Below, in pieces: positions 1-7,398 of a DNA stretch of 64,000 bases. The notes under the pieces are model-generated. The model worked only from the letters and a program-made list of their open reading frames with translations. It had not been told where the DNA came from and ran no database searches. A program made the position numbers and the translations under genes. Source of the stretch: Skermanella sp. TT6 (lineage in GTDB: Bacteria > Pseudomonadota > Alphaproteobacteria > Azospirillales > Azospirillaceae); NCBI RefSeq assembly GCF_016653635.2, contig NZ_CP067420.1:1178501-1242500 (forward strand). Direction: 5' to 3'. Every line of letters starts with the position of its first letter. Position 1 is the first letter of the stretch.

Positions 1-1338
1 GGGGAGCCGACCGGGCTGCTCGTGGCGAAGCCGTCGGCGCTGATCCTCTACTCCACGCTCGCCAAGGGACCCAAGCTCGATCCCGAGGACCAGGCCAACT
101 CCACCCGGCATTTCATGCGCGAGCTGAACCGGCTGGGCATCACGTCGGTGATCGACGCCGGCGGGGGAGGGCAGAACTATCCCGACGACTACGAGATCAT
201 CCGGGCGCTTCACCGCGACGGGCAGATGACGGTCCGGGTCGCCTACAACCTGTTCGCCCAGAAGGCCGGCGAGGAGCTGGCGGACTATCGGCGCTGGACC
301 GGGATGGCCAAGCCGGGCGACGGCGACGCGTTCCTGCGCCTGAACGGGGGCGGCGAGAACCTCGCCTGGTCGGCCGCCGACTTCGAGAACTTCCTGGAGC
401 CCCGCCCGGACCTGGCGCCCGTGATGGAGGCGGAGCTGGAAAGCGTCGTCCGGCTGCTGGCCGAGAACCGCTGGCCGTTCCGCATCCACGCGACCTACGA
501 CGAATCGATCGACCGTTTCCTCACCGTGTTCGAGCGGGTGGACCGGGACGTTCCCTTCGACGGCCTGCGCTTCATCATCGACCATGCCGAGACGATCACG
601 CCGAGGAACATCGAGCGCATCGCGGCGCTCGGCGGCGGCATCGCGGTGCAGCACCGCATGGCCTTCCAGGGCGAATATTATGTCGACCGCTACGGCGCCG
701 ACGCCGCCGAGGCGACGCCGCCGATCACCCGCATGCTGGAGGCGGGCGTTCCGGTCGGCGCCGGCACCGACGCGACCCGCGTTTCGTCGTACAATCCGTG
801 GGTGGCGCTCTATTGGCTGACCCAGGGCAAGACGCTGGGCGGGCTGACGCTGACCCCCGAACGCAACCGCCTGGACCGGGAAACGGCGCTGCGGCTGTGG
901 ACCAAGGGAAGCGCCTGGTTCTCCGGCGAGGCCGGCGTGAAGGGCGCGCTCGCTCCCGGCGAACATGCCGACATCACCGTGCTGTCCGACGACTATTTCT
1001 CGGTCCCCGGCGAGGCCATCAAGGACATCGAGTCCGTGATGACCGTGCTGGGCGGCAGGATCGTCTACGCCGCGGCGGAGTTCCGCGGCCGCGACCCGGC
1101 GCCCCCGCCGCCGTCGCCGGACTGGTCGCCGGCCCGGACCTTCGGCGGCCACTGGCGCCGGGCGGAGGGGAGGCCTGCGAGCGCCACCAACGCCATGGCG
1201 CTGTCATCGGCCTGCGGCTGCGCCGACCAGTGCGGCGTTCACGGCCATGCCCACCACATCGCCTGGTCCACCCCGCTGCCGGTCTCCGACAAGAGCCGGT
1301 TCTGGGGCGCCCTGGGCTGCAACTGCTTCGCTTTCTGA
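1..1338 (+). CDS. Amidohydrolase, YtcJ-like (amidohydrolase 3 family), 5' end outside the window
   Basis: The reading frame is open from base 1, so the start codon lies upstream; 445 residues are visible. The protein resembles metal-dependent amidohydrolases of the YtcJ type, which hydrolyse C-N bonds of unknown small substrates. Visible family signatures are RIHATYDE, FIIDHAE followed by GIAVQHRM, and GAGTDATRVSSYNPW, where the His and Asp residues would bind metal. The N-terminal HxH metal site is off the edge. The last 50 residues are odd: after the barrel there is a Cys/His-rich tail (CGCADQCGVHGHAHH, then LGCNC at the very end) that is not part of the core fold. The MFS gene starts 13 bases after the stop, so the two are probably cotranscribed. 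The family is fairly sure; the substrate is unknown. Confidence 0.85.
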   Translation, partial: GEPTGLLVAKPSALILYSTLAKGPKLDPEDQANSTRHFMRELNRLGITSVIDAGGGGQNYPDDYEIIRALHRDGQMTVRVAYNLFAQKAGEELADYRRWTGMAKPGDGDAFLRLNGGGENLAWSAADFENFLEPRPDLAPVMEAELESVVRLLAENRWPFRIHATYDESIDRFLTVFERVDRDVPFDGLRFIIDHAETITPRNIERIAALGGGIAVQHRMAFQGEYYVDRYGADAAEATPPITRMLEAGVPVGAGTDATRVSSYNPWVALYWLTQGKTLGGLTLTPERNRLDRETALRLWTKGSAWFSGEAGVKGALAPGEHADITVLSDDYFSVPGEAIKDIESVMTVLGGRIVYAAAEFRGRDPAPPPPSPDWSPARTFGGHWRRAEGRPASATNAMALSSACGCADQCGVHGHAHHIAWSTPLPVSDKSRFWGALGCNCFAF

Positions 1339-1351
1339 CGGAGGATATCCC

Positions 1352-2974
1352 ATGACGGCCGCCGTCGAACGAACCCCGGCGCCTGCCTCCGGCGCCGGGG
1401 CCTGGAGCCCGTTCAGGCGCGGGACCTTCCGGGCGCTGTGGATCGCGACCGTCGCGTCCAACATCGGCACCTGGATGCACGATGTCGGCGCGGGCTGGTT
1501 CATGACCTCGCTGTCGCCCAGCCCCTTCATGGTGGCGCTGGTCCAGGCCGCGACCACGCTGCCGATGTTCCTGTTCGCGCTGCCGTCGGGAGTCCTCGCC
1601 GACATCGTGGACCGCCGCCGGTTCCTGATCGCCGCCCAGCTCTGGGGGCTCGCCGCCGCCCTGACACTCGGCATCCTGGCGCTGCTCGGGCTGGTCGGCC
1701 CCGGCATCCTGCTCGCCGCGACCTTCGCGCTCGGCGCCGGCGCCGCCATGAACGCGCCCGCCTTCCAGGCGATCGTGCCCGAACTGGTGCCTAAGGAGGA
1801 GCTGTCCTCGGCGGTGGCGCTGAACAGCATGGGCATCAATGTCAGCCGGGCGATCGGCCCGGCGCTGGCCGGCGCGATCCTGTCCTTCGCCGGCCCGGCG
1901 GCCGTGTTCCTGCTGAACGCGGTTTCCTTCCTCGGCGTGCTGGCCGTGCTGCTGGCCTGGAAGCGCGAGCCGACGCCGAACCGCCTGCCGCCCGAGCATT
2001 TCGTGCCGGCGATGCGGGCGGGCCTGCGTTATGTCCGCGAAGCGCCCGCCCTGCGTACGGTCCTGGTCCGGGCGGTCGCCTTCTTCGCCTTCGGCAGCGC
2101 CGCCTGGGCCCTGCTGCCCATCGTCACCCGAAACGAGCTGGGGGAGGGACCGGGAGGGTACGGGATCCTGCTCGCCTGCATCGGAGTCGGCGCCGTGGCC
2201 GGCGCGCTGCTGCTGCCCCGTTTCCGCGCCAGGCTTTCGGCGGACCGGCTGACGGTGCTGGCCACCTGGGCGTTCGCGGCGGCGACGCTGGCGCTGGCCT
2301 TCGTCAGGACCTACGAGCTGGTGGCCGTCGCCATGCTGGTCGCCGGGTTCTCCTGGATCGCGATGCTGTCCAGCCTGAATGTCGGGGCGCAGCAGGCGAC
2401 CGCCGGCTGGGTCAAGGCGCGGGCACTGTCGGTCTTCCTCGTGGTGTTCTTCGGCTCCATGGCCGGGGGCAGCGCCGTCTGGGGGCAGGTCGCGACCCTG
2501 GCCGGCACGCCGACGGCCCTGGCGCTCGCGGCGGCCGGCCTCGTGCTGGGATCGGCGGCGGCGCTGCGCTTCCCGCTCGGCGGCGGCGCGGGCCTCGACC
2601 TCGCGCCCTCGATGCACTGGCCCACGCCGATGGTCGAGCATGATCCCGAGCCGGATCGCGGGCCGGTCATGGTCACCGTGGAGTACCGGATCGATCCGGC
2701 CGACGCGGCCGCCTTCGCCGCCGCCATGGCGGAGATGGGGCGGTCGCGGCGGCGGTCCGGCGCCCTGTCCTGGGGAGTGTTCGAGGACGCCGCCGCGCAG
2801 GGGCGGTACCTGGAATATTTCATCCTGCAATCCTGGCTCGACCATCTGCGCCAGCACGAGCGGGTCAGCCGGACCGACCAGACCCTCCAGGAGCGGGTGC
2901 GCGCGTTCCATCGCGGAGCCGAGCCGCCGCGGGTCTCCCATCTGCTGGCCCCGGCGGTCGGCGCGGGGTCATGA
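1352..2974 (+). CDS. MFS exporter of the MFS_3 (EntS-like) family with C-terminal soluble domain
   Basis: The protein has 540 residues and is an inner-membrane major facilitator. The start is the ATG at 1352, preceded by a GGAGG site; a longer frame to 1247 lies inside the upstream gene. The N-terminal part has about 12 hydrophobic segments, and the loop SGVLADIVDRRRFL is the MFS motif between segments 2 and 3. From about residue 435 a soluble tail (MVTVEYRIDPADAAAFAAAM onward) looks like an antibiotic-biosynthesis-monooxygenase (ABM) type ferredoxin fold, an arrangement known in MFS_3 proteins. MFS_3 includes the enterobactin exporter EntS, but the cargo cannot be told here. The stop codon overlaps that of the convergent flavoenzyme gene in the palindrome TCATGA. 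Confidence 0.88.
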   Translation: MTAAVERTPAPASGAGAWSPFRRGTFRALWIATVASNIGTWMHDVGAGWFMTSLSPSPFMVALVQAATTLPMFLFALPSGVLADIVDRRRFLIAAQLWGLAAALTLGILALLGLVGPGILLAATFALGAGAAMNAPAFQAIVPELVPKEELSSAVALNSMGINVSRAIGPALAGAILSFAGPAAVFLLNAVSFLGVLAVLLAWKREPTPNRLPPEHFVPAMRAGLRYVREAPALRTVLVRAVAFFAFGSAAWALLPIVTRNELGEGPGGYGILLACIGVGAVAGALLLPRFRARLSADRLTVLATWAFAAATLALAFVRTYELVAVAMLVAGFSWIAMLSSLNVGAQQATAGWVKARALSVFLVVFFGSMAGGSAVWGQVATLAGTPTALALAAAGLVLGSAAALRFPLGGGAGLDLAPSMHWPTPMVEHDPEPDRGPVMVTVEYRIDPADAAAFAAAMAEMGRSRRRSGALSWGVFEDAAAQGRYLEYFILQSWLDHLRQHERVSRTDQTLQERVRAFHRGAEPPRVSHLLAPAVGAGS

Positions 2975-4405
2975 GGGAGCGGCGACCACCCGGCCCGGGT
3001 TGAGGATGCCGGACGGGTCGAGCGCCGCCTTCAGCCGCTCCATGGTCGCGATCTCCGCCGCCGACCGGGTGAAGCCGAGCCACTGGCGCTTCAGGACGCC
3101 GATCCCGTGCTCGGCCGACACCGAGCCGGAGAAGTCCCGCACCGTGCCGTAGAGCAGGTCGTCGACGCGCCCGTAGACGGCCTTCTCCACCGGGGCGTCG
3201 AAGCCTATGACCACATGGATGTTGGCGTCGCCGAGGTGTCCGTAGATCAGGACGGCGGCCTCGGGCACCGCGCCGGACAGGGCGGTTTCCAGGACCCGCA
3301 CGGCGTCGATCATGCGGCCGATCGGGATCGACACGTCGTAGCCCTTGGAACTGCGGAAGAGGGTCGAATACTCGGCCGGTGCCTCGTCGCGGATCGCCCA
3401 CAGGCGGCGGGACTGGTAGATGCTTTCGGCGATCACCGCGTCGTTCAGCCAGCCCTGCTCCAGGGCGTCGGCCAGGAAACCCTCCAGGCGCTCGCGCAGG
3501 TCGGCGTCGGTGGCGGCGGGATCGTCGCCGAAGACGTCGATCAGGACGGCGGGCGTGGCGATGTCGGCGAGGGGCGCGCGGTAATGCGGCCCGCGCGCGG
3601 TGATCGCCGAGAGGTAGCCGGGCCACATCGCCTCGAAGGCGGCGAGGCTCGAACCGAGCCGCTGGCGCGCCGCGGACAGGAGCGTGATCAGGGATGAATC
3701 GTCGGCGACGGCCAGCCACGCCGTCGCCCGGGCCCTGGGTGCCGGCTGCAGGCGGAGGACCGCCCGGGTGACGACGCCGAGCGCCCCTTCCGCGCCGATG
3801 AACAGCTGCTTCAGGTCGAAGCCGGTGTTGTTCTTCAGCATCCCGCCCATGTCGCTGAGCACCGTCCCGTCGGCCAGGACGGCTTCGAGGCCCAGCACCT
3901 GCAGGCGGGTCATGCCGTAGCGCACGACCCGGATGCCGCCGGCATTGGTCGCGATGGTGCCGCCGATCGTGCAGGAGCCGCGGGCGCCGATATCGACGGC
4001 GTAGAACAGGCCGGCCTCCTCGGCGGCGGCCTGTACCGCCGCGAGCGTGGTTCCCGCCTTGACCGTCATGGTCATGGCGGCCGGGTCGATCGCCTCGACG
4101 CCGGCCAGCCGGTCCAGCGACAGCGCAACCTCGCCTTCCTGAACCGAAGCGCCTCCGGCAAGGCCGGTCAGCCCGCCCTGGACCACCACCGGCTGCCCGG
4201 CGGCGGAGCAGAGCCGGAGTGCGGCCGAGACCTGCTCGGTGGTGCGGGGACGGAGGACGGCGCGGGGCCGGCTTCCCTGCAGGCCGCTCCAGTCGCTGGC
4301 GTGCCGCTCCCGGTCGGCCGGGTCGGTCGAGACAACGGCGGGGCCGAGGGCGTCGGCGAGGGCATCTGCAAGGGGGATGAAGGCGGCGTCGGACGGCGTC
4401 GGCAT
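2969..4405 (-). CDS. FAD-linked oxidase, GlcD / D-lactate dehydrogenase type
   Basis: The protein has 478 residues and should be a flavoenzyme oxidising a 2-hydroxy acid (D-lactate, glycolate or D-2-hydroxyglutarate) to the keto acid. The N-terminal half carries the PCMH-type FAD domain (RPRTTEQVSAALRLC; VVQGGLTGLAGGA; TIGGTIATNAGG). The C-terminal half is the FAD-oxidase C domain with the typical IYGHLGDANIHV and SAEHGIGVLKRQW motifs. The start is the ATG at 4405, behind CGGAGGAAAC; the open frame continues to 4681 without a better site. No glcE or glcF partner is adjacent, so a single-subunit enzyme is likely. Exact substrate is not decidable from sequence. Confidence 0.88.
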   Translation of the reverse strand: MPTPSDAAFIPLADALADALGPAVVSTDPADRERHASDWSGLQGSRPRAVLRPRTTEQVSAALRLCSAAGQPVVVQGGLTGLAGGASVQEGEVALSLDRLAGVEAIDPAAMTMTVKAGTTLAAVQAAAEEAGLFYAVDIGARGSCTIGGTIATNAGGIRVVRYGMTRLQVLGLEAVLADGTVLSDMGGMLKNNTGFDLKQLFIGAEGALGVVTRAVLRLQPAPRARATAWLAVADDSSLITLLSAARQRLGSSLAAFEAMWPGYLSAITARGPHYRAPLADIATPAVLIDVFGDDPAATDADLRERLEGFLADALEQGWLNDAVIAESIYQSRRLWAIRDEAPAEYSTLFRSSKGYDVSIPIGRMIDAVRVLETALSGAVPEAAVLIYGHLGDANIHVVIGFDAPVEKAVYGRVDDLLYGTVRDFSGSVSAEHGIGVLKRQWLGFTRSAAEIATMERLKAALDPSGILNPGRVVAAPS

Positions 4406-4537
4406 GTTTCCTCCGGTTTTCTCCAGGATGTTCAAGCCGCGGGGCGGGGCCGTGTCAAGCGGCCGGTCTGCGGGACATAACGGCGTGTCGGACTGTTGTT
4501 CCCGGTCGAGCATCCCGTACCGGTGGAGAGACTGACG

Positions 4538-4723
4538 ATGACCAGCGAAAGCGAAGCCGCGGCCAAGGGCCGGCAGCGCCTGAAGGGCGACACCGCGATC
4601 CCGCAGGGCGGCGGCGAGTCCGGCAAGCAGGACACGACGACGGCGGCCGGGAAGGGCGCGGCCCAGGCCCCGAAGGGCCATGCCGACCCCAACCTCAAGC
4701 CGGCCAAGCCGGGCGACAGCTGA
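4538..4723 (+). CDS. Small hydrophilic protein of unknown function
   Basis: A 61-residue protein starting MTSESEAAAKGRQRLKGD, very rich in Gly, Lys, Ala and Pro, with no hydrophobic segment and no recognisable domain. The ATG at 4538 has GGAGAG about ten bases upstream; a longer in-frame start at 4496 lacks a ribosome site. It is divergent from the flavoenzyme and ends four bases before the stop of the convergent gene at 4728. The composition suggests a disordered protein. It could be a spurious frame in GC-rich DNA, but the ribosome site and tight fit between neighbours favour a real gene. Confidence 0.5.
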   Translation: MTSESEAAAKGRQRLKGDTAIPQGGGESGKQDTTTAAGKGAAQAPKGHADPNLKPAKPGDS

Positions 4724-4727
4724 CCCC

Positions 4728-5171
4728 TCAGTTCAGCCCTTCCGGAGCTTCCCTGAAGGTGACGATGGCCTTGCCGTCCAGCGACAGCTGGACCATGTCG
4801 CCGCCTTCGGGGGAACTCCAGTAGCGTTCGGGCATGTCGAGGCTGCGCCGGAGCCGGGGTTGGCCGTAAGTCCGCTGAAGGCTCCTCTCGATGGCCGCGT
4901 AGGCGGTCGCATCGGCGACCAGCTCCACCCGCCTCAGCAGGGTGTCGTCGTCGAAGCAGAACAGCACCTTGTCGAAACGGCTGCCCTGGAACTGGAGGGG
5001 GCCGGGCATCTCCAGCAGGCAGCCGAAGCCCTGGCCGTTGAGGACGGCGTCGTAGCGGGACGCCCGCTGCACCTCGTCCACGGTCATTCCCCACCGGGTG
5101 AACTCCCAGTCGGCCAGACCCGTGGCCGGCCCCAACAGCAGCGCCGCCAAGAAGGCAAAGGACCCGCGCAT
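4728..5171 (-). CDS. Exported protein of unknown function
   Basis: A 147-residue protein with a clear Sec signal peptide: MRGSF, a hydrophobic stretch of about 12 residues, then GLA before DWEF, a good signal-peptidase I site. The mature part starts with the W-E-F-x-x-W-G-M-x-x-D-E-V pattern seen in a group of small periplasmic proteins of unknown role. It has two Cys residues (about 52 and 72) that could form a disulfide. The ATG at 5171 is chosen because GGAG lies seven bases upstream; the GTG just before it is the alternative. I do not recognise a function. Confidence 0.7.
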   Translation of the reverse strand: MRGSFAFLAALLLGPATGLADWEFTRWGMTVDEVQRASRYDAVLNGQGFGCLLEMPGPLQFQGSRFDKVLFCFDDDTLLRRVELVADATAYAAIERSLQRTYGQPRLRRSLDMPERYWSSPEGGDMVQLSLDGKAIVTFREAPEGLN

Positions 5172-5302
5172 CACCCGTCTCCGCCGGACAGTGTTGATGG
5201 ATTCCCTCGGTATGCCTTGACCCTGGATGAGTATCGCCGACCTGGGCGGGGGATTCCAGCGTCATGTCCATCGCCGCGCCGGGCCGTTCGACATGGTCGC
5301 GG

Positions 5303-6007
5303 TCAGGCGGCGGCCGGCACCCGGGAGGACGTCACCGGCGCGGACGGGTTGGACGGCGTGAACGGCGCGGACAGTGAGGTCGAGCCGAGCAGGGGGGAGG
5401 CGGGCTTGGCGGGACGGGTCACTATCGAAACGGCCGAAAGGTCACTATCCGGCATGGCGGCGGTTTCGGCCGGCGGGGAGGCCGGCGGCGTGCCGCGGGA
5501 CTGGTCCGGACCCGGTCCGGGCGCCCCGACGACGGTGGCGTGGTCGGCTTCCTCCTCCGGGTCGCAGTACATGTTCTCCAGGTCGGCGTCGGGGTTCGGC
5601 CTGTCGCCGAGATAGTGGTGCGGGATGCGCTTGTCCTGGACCACGCCGCGGAGCTTGAGGCCCAGCTCGACCGCGCGCAGCGCCAGCCCGAGGCTCTTGC
5701 GCTCCAGCGCCTCGGCCCCGATCGTCTCGACCAGGGCGGCGGCGCGGTCCAGGGCGTCCTGGTGGCAGGCTTGCCGGTCGGTCCGGAGCTGGTCGATGCG
5801 GACGCGGATCTCCGGCCGGGCGGTCAGGACCGCGCCGCGCTGCTTCGCCCCATAAGGCGAGTACCCCGCCCGCCGCGCCGCCTCCGCCGCGCCGACGCCG
5901 CAGGCCATGGCCTTGCAGAACGCCTCGTGGCGCGGCGACAGGAGGATCACGGGCGTGGTAGCGAGGGTGGAGGGTGCGTCGGGTGTCGGGGAGCTGTGGT
6001 CGAGCAT
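5303..6007 (-). CDS. Terminase-small-subunit-like protein (orphan)
   Basis: The 234-residue protein contains LSPRHEAFCKAMACGVGAAE, then ARRAGYSPYGAKQRG and RPEIRVRIDQLR, which matches the N-terminal DNA-binding region of phage terminase small subunits (typically L-T-x-x-Q-x-x-F-x-x-x-Y, A-A-x-x-A-G-Y, L-x-x-x-P-x-V). The C-terminal third is low-complexity Pro/Ser/Ala. No large terminase, portal or capsid gene lies nearby, so this is either a phage remnant or a domesticated DNA-binding protein. Family call is moderate; function in the cell is unknown. Confidence 0.6.
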   Translation of the reverse strand: MLDHSSPTPDAPSTLATTPVILLSPRHEAFCKAMACGVGAAEAARRAGYSPYGAKQRGAVLTARPEIRVRIDQLRTDRQACHQDALDRAAALVETIGAEALERKSLGLALRAVELGLKLRGVVQDKRIPHHYLGDRPNPDADLENMYCDPEEEADHATVVGAPGPGPDQSRGTPPASPPAETAAMPDSDLSAVSIVTRPAKPASPLLGSTSLSAPFTPSNPSAPVTSSRVPAAA

Positions 6008-6633
6008 GGCTGGAGCGCCTTGGTCGGATGAGAACGATTAGGGAACATTATCCGGGGTTAGGCGCGAATGCAAGGTTCTTGGCGGGGGAAGCAGGGTTGG
6101 AAATGCCTCGCCGAGGGCCGGACGACGGGTCGGGCGGCGTCGCGGCGGGTCGAGCCTTCTTCGTGTCGTTCCGCTGCCGGAGGGGGGGTGCTCAATGCTG
6201 GCGATCCCGCCCGGGACGTGCGGGTTTTGGCGTGCCGGCCCGCTGTCGCATGATCCTGCTGGCCCTTGCCCCGCCGGAGAGGGTGCCGCGCCGCTGAGGG
6301 TCCGTAGGGGAGGGGGGCGGATGTTCGGGCTTGGTCCAGGGCTGTCCGGCATGGTGGTTGCCTGGAGCGGTTCATGTCCAGGCTAACCCGGCCGGGGCAG
6401 CCGATCGGATGCGTTGCGCCATGGGCGCAACCTACGATCATCGGTCCGCGTCACCTCCGCCCTGCATCGAGCCGTAGGTTGCGCCCATGGCGCAACACAG
6501 TGCGGCGAGTGGAGCGGGAGGCCAAGGGGGCCGGTATCGATTTGGGGGGCTCGCCGTGGGACACGGCCCTTGCCGATGGTTGCGGGAGTGTGCTGCTGTT
6601 CGCGCGACCATAACCCGACCGGCGCCCGCGACG
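6008..6633. other. Non-coding stretch with palindromic repeat
   Basis: There are 626 bases without a convincing gene. The open frames here have no ribosome sites and poor protein-like content. The part from 6413 to 6496 is palindromic element copy 1, listed separately. The flanks CCGATCGGATGC before it and TGCGGCGAGTGGAGCGG after it also recur at other copies, so the mobile unit is probably longer than the 84-bp core. Otherwise I see nothing. Confidence 0.6.
6413..6496. repeat. 84-bp palindromic element, copy 1
   Basis: Two 24-bp arms (6413-6436 and 6473-6496) are exact reverse complements around a 36-bp centre. Each arm is itself almost palindromic, with core GTTGCGCCATGGGCGCAAC. As RNA it could form one long hairpin or two short ones. 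The same 24-36-24 layout occurs at 12014, 22319 and 26056. Confidence 0.9.
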
Positions 6634-7170
6634 ATGCAAGCCTCCGACTTCCTGTACCACCGCCTGTTCTCCGACCCGGTGATGATCGAGCAGCTCGTCC
6701 GTGGCTTCATGCCCGCCCGGATCGCCGCCCTGCTGGACTTCACCCGGCTCGAACGGGTCAACGCCAAGTTCCACGCCGCCCGCAGCGATCGGCGCGAGAG
6801 CGACGTGATCTGGCGCGTGCCGACGCTGGCCGGCGAGATGGTCCACATCTACCTGATGCTGGAGTTCCAATCGACACCGGAGCGGTTCATGCCAGTGCGG
6901 GTGCAGGTCTATTCCGGCCTGCTCCGGCGCCTGTTCGCTCGCCGCTTCGGTGCCCTGCCGGCCGGCGCGGAGCGCCTGATCGAGGACGCGACGGCGGAAC
7001 AGCTCGACGACTACATGTACCGCCTGATGGATGCCCGCTCGCCGGACGATGTCTTTCGCGCGTGGATGACCGGGTCAAGCCCACGGCTGTCCGGTACGAT
7101 GATTGCTGATCAACCCCAAGCTGATGCTCAGGATACTTCATCTTCCCATTATCGTCATGCCCGGACTTGA
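6634..7170 (+). pseudogene. Rpn-type PD-(D/E)XK nuclease (putative transposase_31), C-terminally truncated
   Basis: The frame from ATG 6634 begins MQASDFLYHRLFSDPVMIEQ and continues with the Rpn/transposase_31 core, including ESDVIWRV and VHIYLMLEFQSTPERFMPVR, which supplies the conserved D and the E-x-Q of the nuclease site. Rpn proteins promote RecA-independent recombination and are usually about 300 residues. Here homology stops near RAWM (about nt 7065) and the rest of the 178-residue frame (TGSSPRLSGTMIA onward) is translated repeat DNA of family B. The gene therefore looks cut by repeat insertion. It sits 137 bases from palindromic element copy 1. The nuclease core may still be made. 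Confidence 0.7.
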
Positions 7171-7330
7171 TCCGGGCATCTCCAGCCACGGAGCCCCCGT
7201 GAGACCTGTGAGACGATGGCCGGATCAAGTCCGGCCATGACGAAAAAGGGGTAGTTCTGCCTTGAGTTCAGGCTTGTGAGCAGTAAGCAATAAACGTGCC
7301 GGACAGCCGTGGATCAAGCCCGGTCATGAA
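7065..7330. repeat. REP-like repeat cluster, family B
   Basis: Several palindromes share the motif CCGGACTTGATCCGG. One arm pair runs 7157-7179 (ATGCCCGGA against TCCGGGCAT) and another 7216-7238 (ATGGCCGGA against TCCGGCCAT). A linked motif, GCCGGACAGCCGTGGATCAA, recurs near 7298-7317 and in altered form near 7081. The same modules form a larger array at 46501-46980. This is typical of alphaproteobacterial intergenic palindromic repeats. Confidence 0.85.
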
Positions 7331-7398
7331 GAAAAGGGTATTGTTACCCGTGCTTTGTACTTCCAAGTCCGTCCTGTCGAAACGGGCGTTTCCTTCGC

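Noticed and set aside
1019-2941. A 640-codon minus-strand frame
   Set aside because: Antisense to the MFS gene and composed of Arg/Gly/Asp repeats without motifs.
6487-6633. N-terminal extension of the nuclease frame from ATG 6487
   Set aside because: The ATG is part of the palindromic element and the extra residues are translated repeat and spacer; homology starts at 6634.
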